From Desulfocapsa sp. (GTDB lineage: Bacteria > Desulfobacterota > Desulfobulbia > Desulfobulbales > Desulfocapsaceae), in assembly GCA_029942265.1 (NCBI GenBank), contig JAOZTO010000140.1, forward strand, positions 1 to 6,783: a stretch of 6,783 nt of DNA, given 5' to 3'. Of this stretch, positions 5,914-6,783 are shown one piece after another. The position numbers and the translations under genes are program-made. Under the pieces are notes generated by a model. The model did no database searches. It worked only from the letters and a program-made list of their open reading frames with translations, and was not told the DNA's origin. The first letter of the stretch is position 1. Each line of letters begins with the position of its first letter.

Positions 5914-6192
5914 ATGAACGCATTGGGAATGATCGAAACAAAAGGATTGGTAAGTGCAATAGAAGCAGCTGACGCTATGGTAAAGGCTGCAAACGTAAAA
6001 CTTGTTGGAAAAGAAAAGGTTGGTAGTGGTCTTGTGACTGTGATTGTTCGTGGTGATGTTGGTGCTGTTAAGGCGGCAACCGATGCAGGTGCAGCTGCTG
6101 CAGACCGGGTTGGTGAATTGGTTAGTGTTCATGTTATTCCACGACCACATGGTGATGTTGAAATGATTTTGCCAAAATTCGACACAAAATAA
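5914..6192 (+). CDS. eutM: EutM, major hexameric BMC-H shell protein
   Basis: This 92-residue protein has one canonical BMC domain. Its start [20 protein letters not shown] and the segment [20 protein letters not shown] are diagnostic, as is the end [17 protein letters not shown]. EutM/PduA-type hexamers tile the flat facets of the shell and pass small substrates through a central pore. The pore loop here is KEKVGSG, with the usual Gly-Ser-Gly. The BMC domain is closely similar to that of the EutK-like protein at 733-1248, so the two probably arose by duplication. It has the clearest start signal of the operon and ends with two stops in frame (TAA TAA, 6190-6195), which fits an abundant product. 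Its place near the end of the cluster, directly before eutQ, separates it from eutL. Confidence 0.97.
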   Translation: MNALGMIETKGLVSAIEAADAMVKAANVKLVGKEKVGSGLVTVIVRGDVGAVKAATDAGAAAADRVGELVSVHVIPRPHGDVEMILPKFDTK

Positions 6193-6196
6193 TAAC

Positions 6197-6218
6197 AACC
6201 TTTCTTGTCTTAGGGGTT
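6197..6218 (+). promoter_or_regulatory. Possible weak hairpin covering the eutQ ribosome binding site
   Basis: AACCTTT (6197-6203) can pair with AGGGGTT (6212-6218), using two G-U pairs, around an eight-base loop. A run of T follows (6217-6222). The right arm contains AGGGG, the eutQ ribosome binding site. The stem is short and weak, so it may be chance. If real, it would lower eutQ expression relative to eutM. Confidence 0.2.
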
Positions 6219-6222
6219 TTTT

Positions 6223-6675
6223 ATGAAGTTGGATGAACAAAAACTTGAAGAAATAATTCGCAGGGTCATTGCGGAACAGTTTTCAACTGCTGCACAGGGG
6301 TTTGAAAAAATAGTAGATCCTGCAAGTGGTGTTATTACCGTCAAGGCGGCCACTGTGACTCCAGAACTATTCGATACGGGTAAACCGGGTGACAAGGTTT
6401 TTATTAGTGATGTGGTTAGCATTGAGGAAAGTCCTCGTCTTATGTTTGGAATAATGGAAATGAAAGAAGGAGCTTCATTTGACTGGACACTCAAATATGA
6501 TGAGGTGGATTATATTATTGATGGGACACTTGAGATTATTGTTGACGGAAAAACAAGTAGTGCAAGCAAGGGAGATATTATTTTTATTCCGAAAAACAGC
6601 AAGGTAACATTTAATACACCTGATGAGGCACGCTTTATGTATGTGACTTATCCTGCCAACTGGGCAGATCAATAG
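6223..6675 (+). CDS. eutQ: EutQ, cupin-fold ethanolamine utilization protein (possible acetate kinase)
   Basis: The cupin part (about 36-150) matches the C-terminal half of E. coli EutQ. Matching segments are YDEVDYIIDGTLEIIVDG (92-109), KGDIIFIPKNSKVTF (116-130) and the ending FMYVTYPANW (138-147). In Salmonella EutQ has been reported to have acetate kinase activity, which would turn acetyl-phosphate from PduL into acetate and ATP; whether this shorter form does so is not shown. The protein is 150 residues, against about 230 in E. coli. The enterobacterial N-terminal ITE...ITPEAR module and repetitive linker are missing. In their place, residues 3-20 (LDEQKLEEIIRRVIAEQF) form an encapsulation-peptide-like helix. 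The classic metal-binding cupin histidines are not evident, as expected for EutQ. The ATG at 6223 has AGGGG at 6212-6216. This is the last recognisable gene in the window. Confidence 0.93.
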   Translation: MKLDEQKLEEIIRRVIAEQFSTAAQGFEKIVDPASGVITVKAATVTPELFDTGKPGDKVFISDVVSIEESPRLMFGIMEMKEGASFDWTLKYDEVDYIIDGTLEIIVDGKTSSASKGDIIFIPKNSKVTFNTPDEARFMYVTYPANWADQ

Positions 6676-6783
6676 TATGCGCTCCATGAACACCACCCTG
6701 CACGATCTCGAAGTACCCGATATACCAACATGTATGAGTCCGTTGATTTAATAGCATTTTTGTTCGATGTCGAGGTAAATGGG
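6676..6783 (+). other. Sequence after eutQ without a supportable gene
   Basis: The first part (about 6676-6742) is richer in C than the operon. I see no terminator hairpin and no ribosome binding site. The eutQ frame stays open after its TAG to the window edge, with an ATG at 6730 that would begin MYESVDLIAFLFDVEVNG. A - strand frame is open from 6782 to 6669. Neither has a start signal or recognisable content. The operon may continue beyond the window or end here. Confidence 0.4.

Noticed and set aside
6196..6222. Intrinsic terminator between eutM and eutQ
   Set aside because: The T-run follows only a weak stem with G-U pairs, and it contains the eutQ ribosome binding site; kept only as a low-confidence hairpin.
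6677..6751. 24-codon open frame after eutQ
   Set aside because: No ribosome binding site and no recognisable product; likely chance.
6669..6782. - strand frame open from the right edge
   Set aside because: It is only 37 codons, has no recognisable content, and would end by overlapping the eutQ stop; it cannot be supported without the flanking sequence.
1..6783. EutV-type antiterminator hairpins, CRISPR arrays, tRNA genes or insertion sequences
   Set aside because: Gaps between genes are too short to hold paired antiterminator hairpins, and no repeats, tRNA-like or transposase sequences were seen.

Overview
The window is an eleven-gene stretch of a bacterial microcompartment (BMC) operon for ethanolamine utilization (eut). 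All genes are on the + strand, and neighbours are separated by at most about 30 bases or overlap. The gene order is [end of an upstream gene] - eutL - EutK-like BMC-H - eutE - eutT - pduL/eutD - conserved eut protein of unknown function - eutN - PduT-like tandem BMC - small uncharacterised protein - eutM - eutQ. Five of the eleven genes encode shell proteins: one EutL-type trimer, two hexamer-type, one pentamer and one Fe-S-type trimer. The rest encode lumen enzymes or accessory proteins.

The organism is most likely an anaerobic or facultative bacterium carrying a Firmicutes-type (EUT2-like) locus rather than an enterobacterial one. The phosphotransacylase is of the PduL family, not the Pta-like EutD of E. 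coli. EutT lacks the Cys-rich metal motif of the enterobacterial enzyme, and EutQ is short. The L-K/M-E-T-PduL-hypothetical-N order matches what I recall of clostridial and listerial eut operons. Base composition is moderate to fairly low in GC, and start sites mostly have good GGAGG-type ribosome binding sites. I cannot fix the phylum; a Firmicute or a Desulfobacterota-type anaerobe with a transferred EUT2 locus would both fit.

Together, the ammonia-lyase EutBC (presumably upstream, not seen) would release acetaldehyde inside the shell. EutE would convert it to acetyl-CoA and PduL to acetyl-phosphate, with EutQ possibly acting as an acetate kinase. EutT would supply adenosylcobalamin. EutL, EutM, the EutK-like protein, EutN and the PduT-like protein would build the shell.

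Three themes stand out. (1) Five proteins carry a terminal amphipathic helix resembling an encapsulation peptide, N-terminal in three and C-terminal in two. In EutE it sits at the C-terminus rather than at the N-terminus as in E. coli. (2) A roughly 45-residue module (ITE-x-D-I ... ITP-x-A-R ... hydrophobic strand), which in E. coli forms the start of EutQ and EutT, recurs here at the start of EutT, at the end of the 205-residue unknown protein, and as the core of the 115-residue unknown protein, but is absent from EutQ. (3) A PduT-like shell trimer with the Fe-S cysteine sits in this eut operon directly beside the small unknown protein. The last ~108 bases hold no gene I can support.
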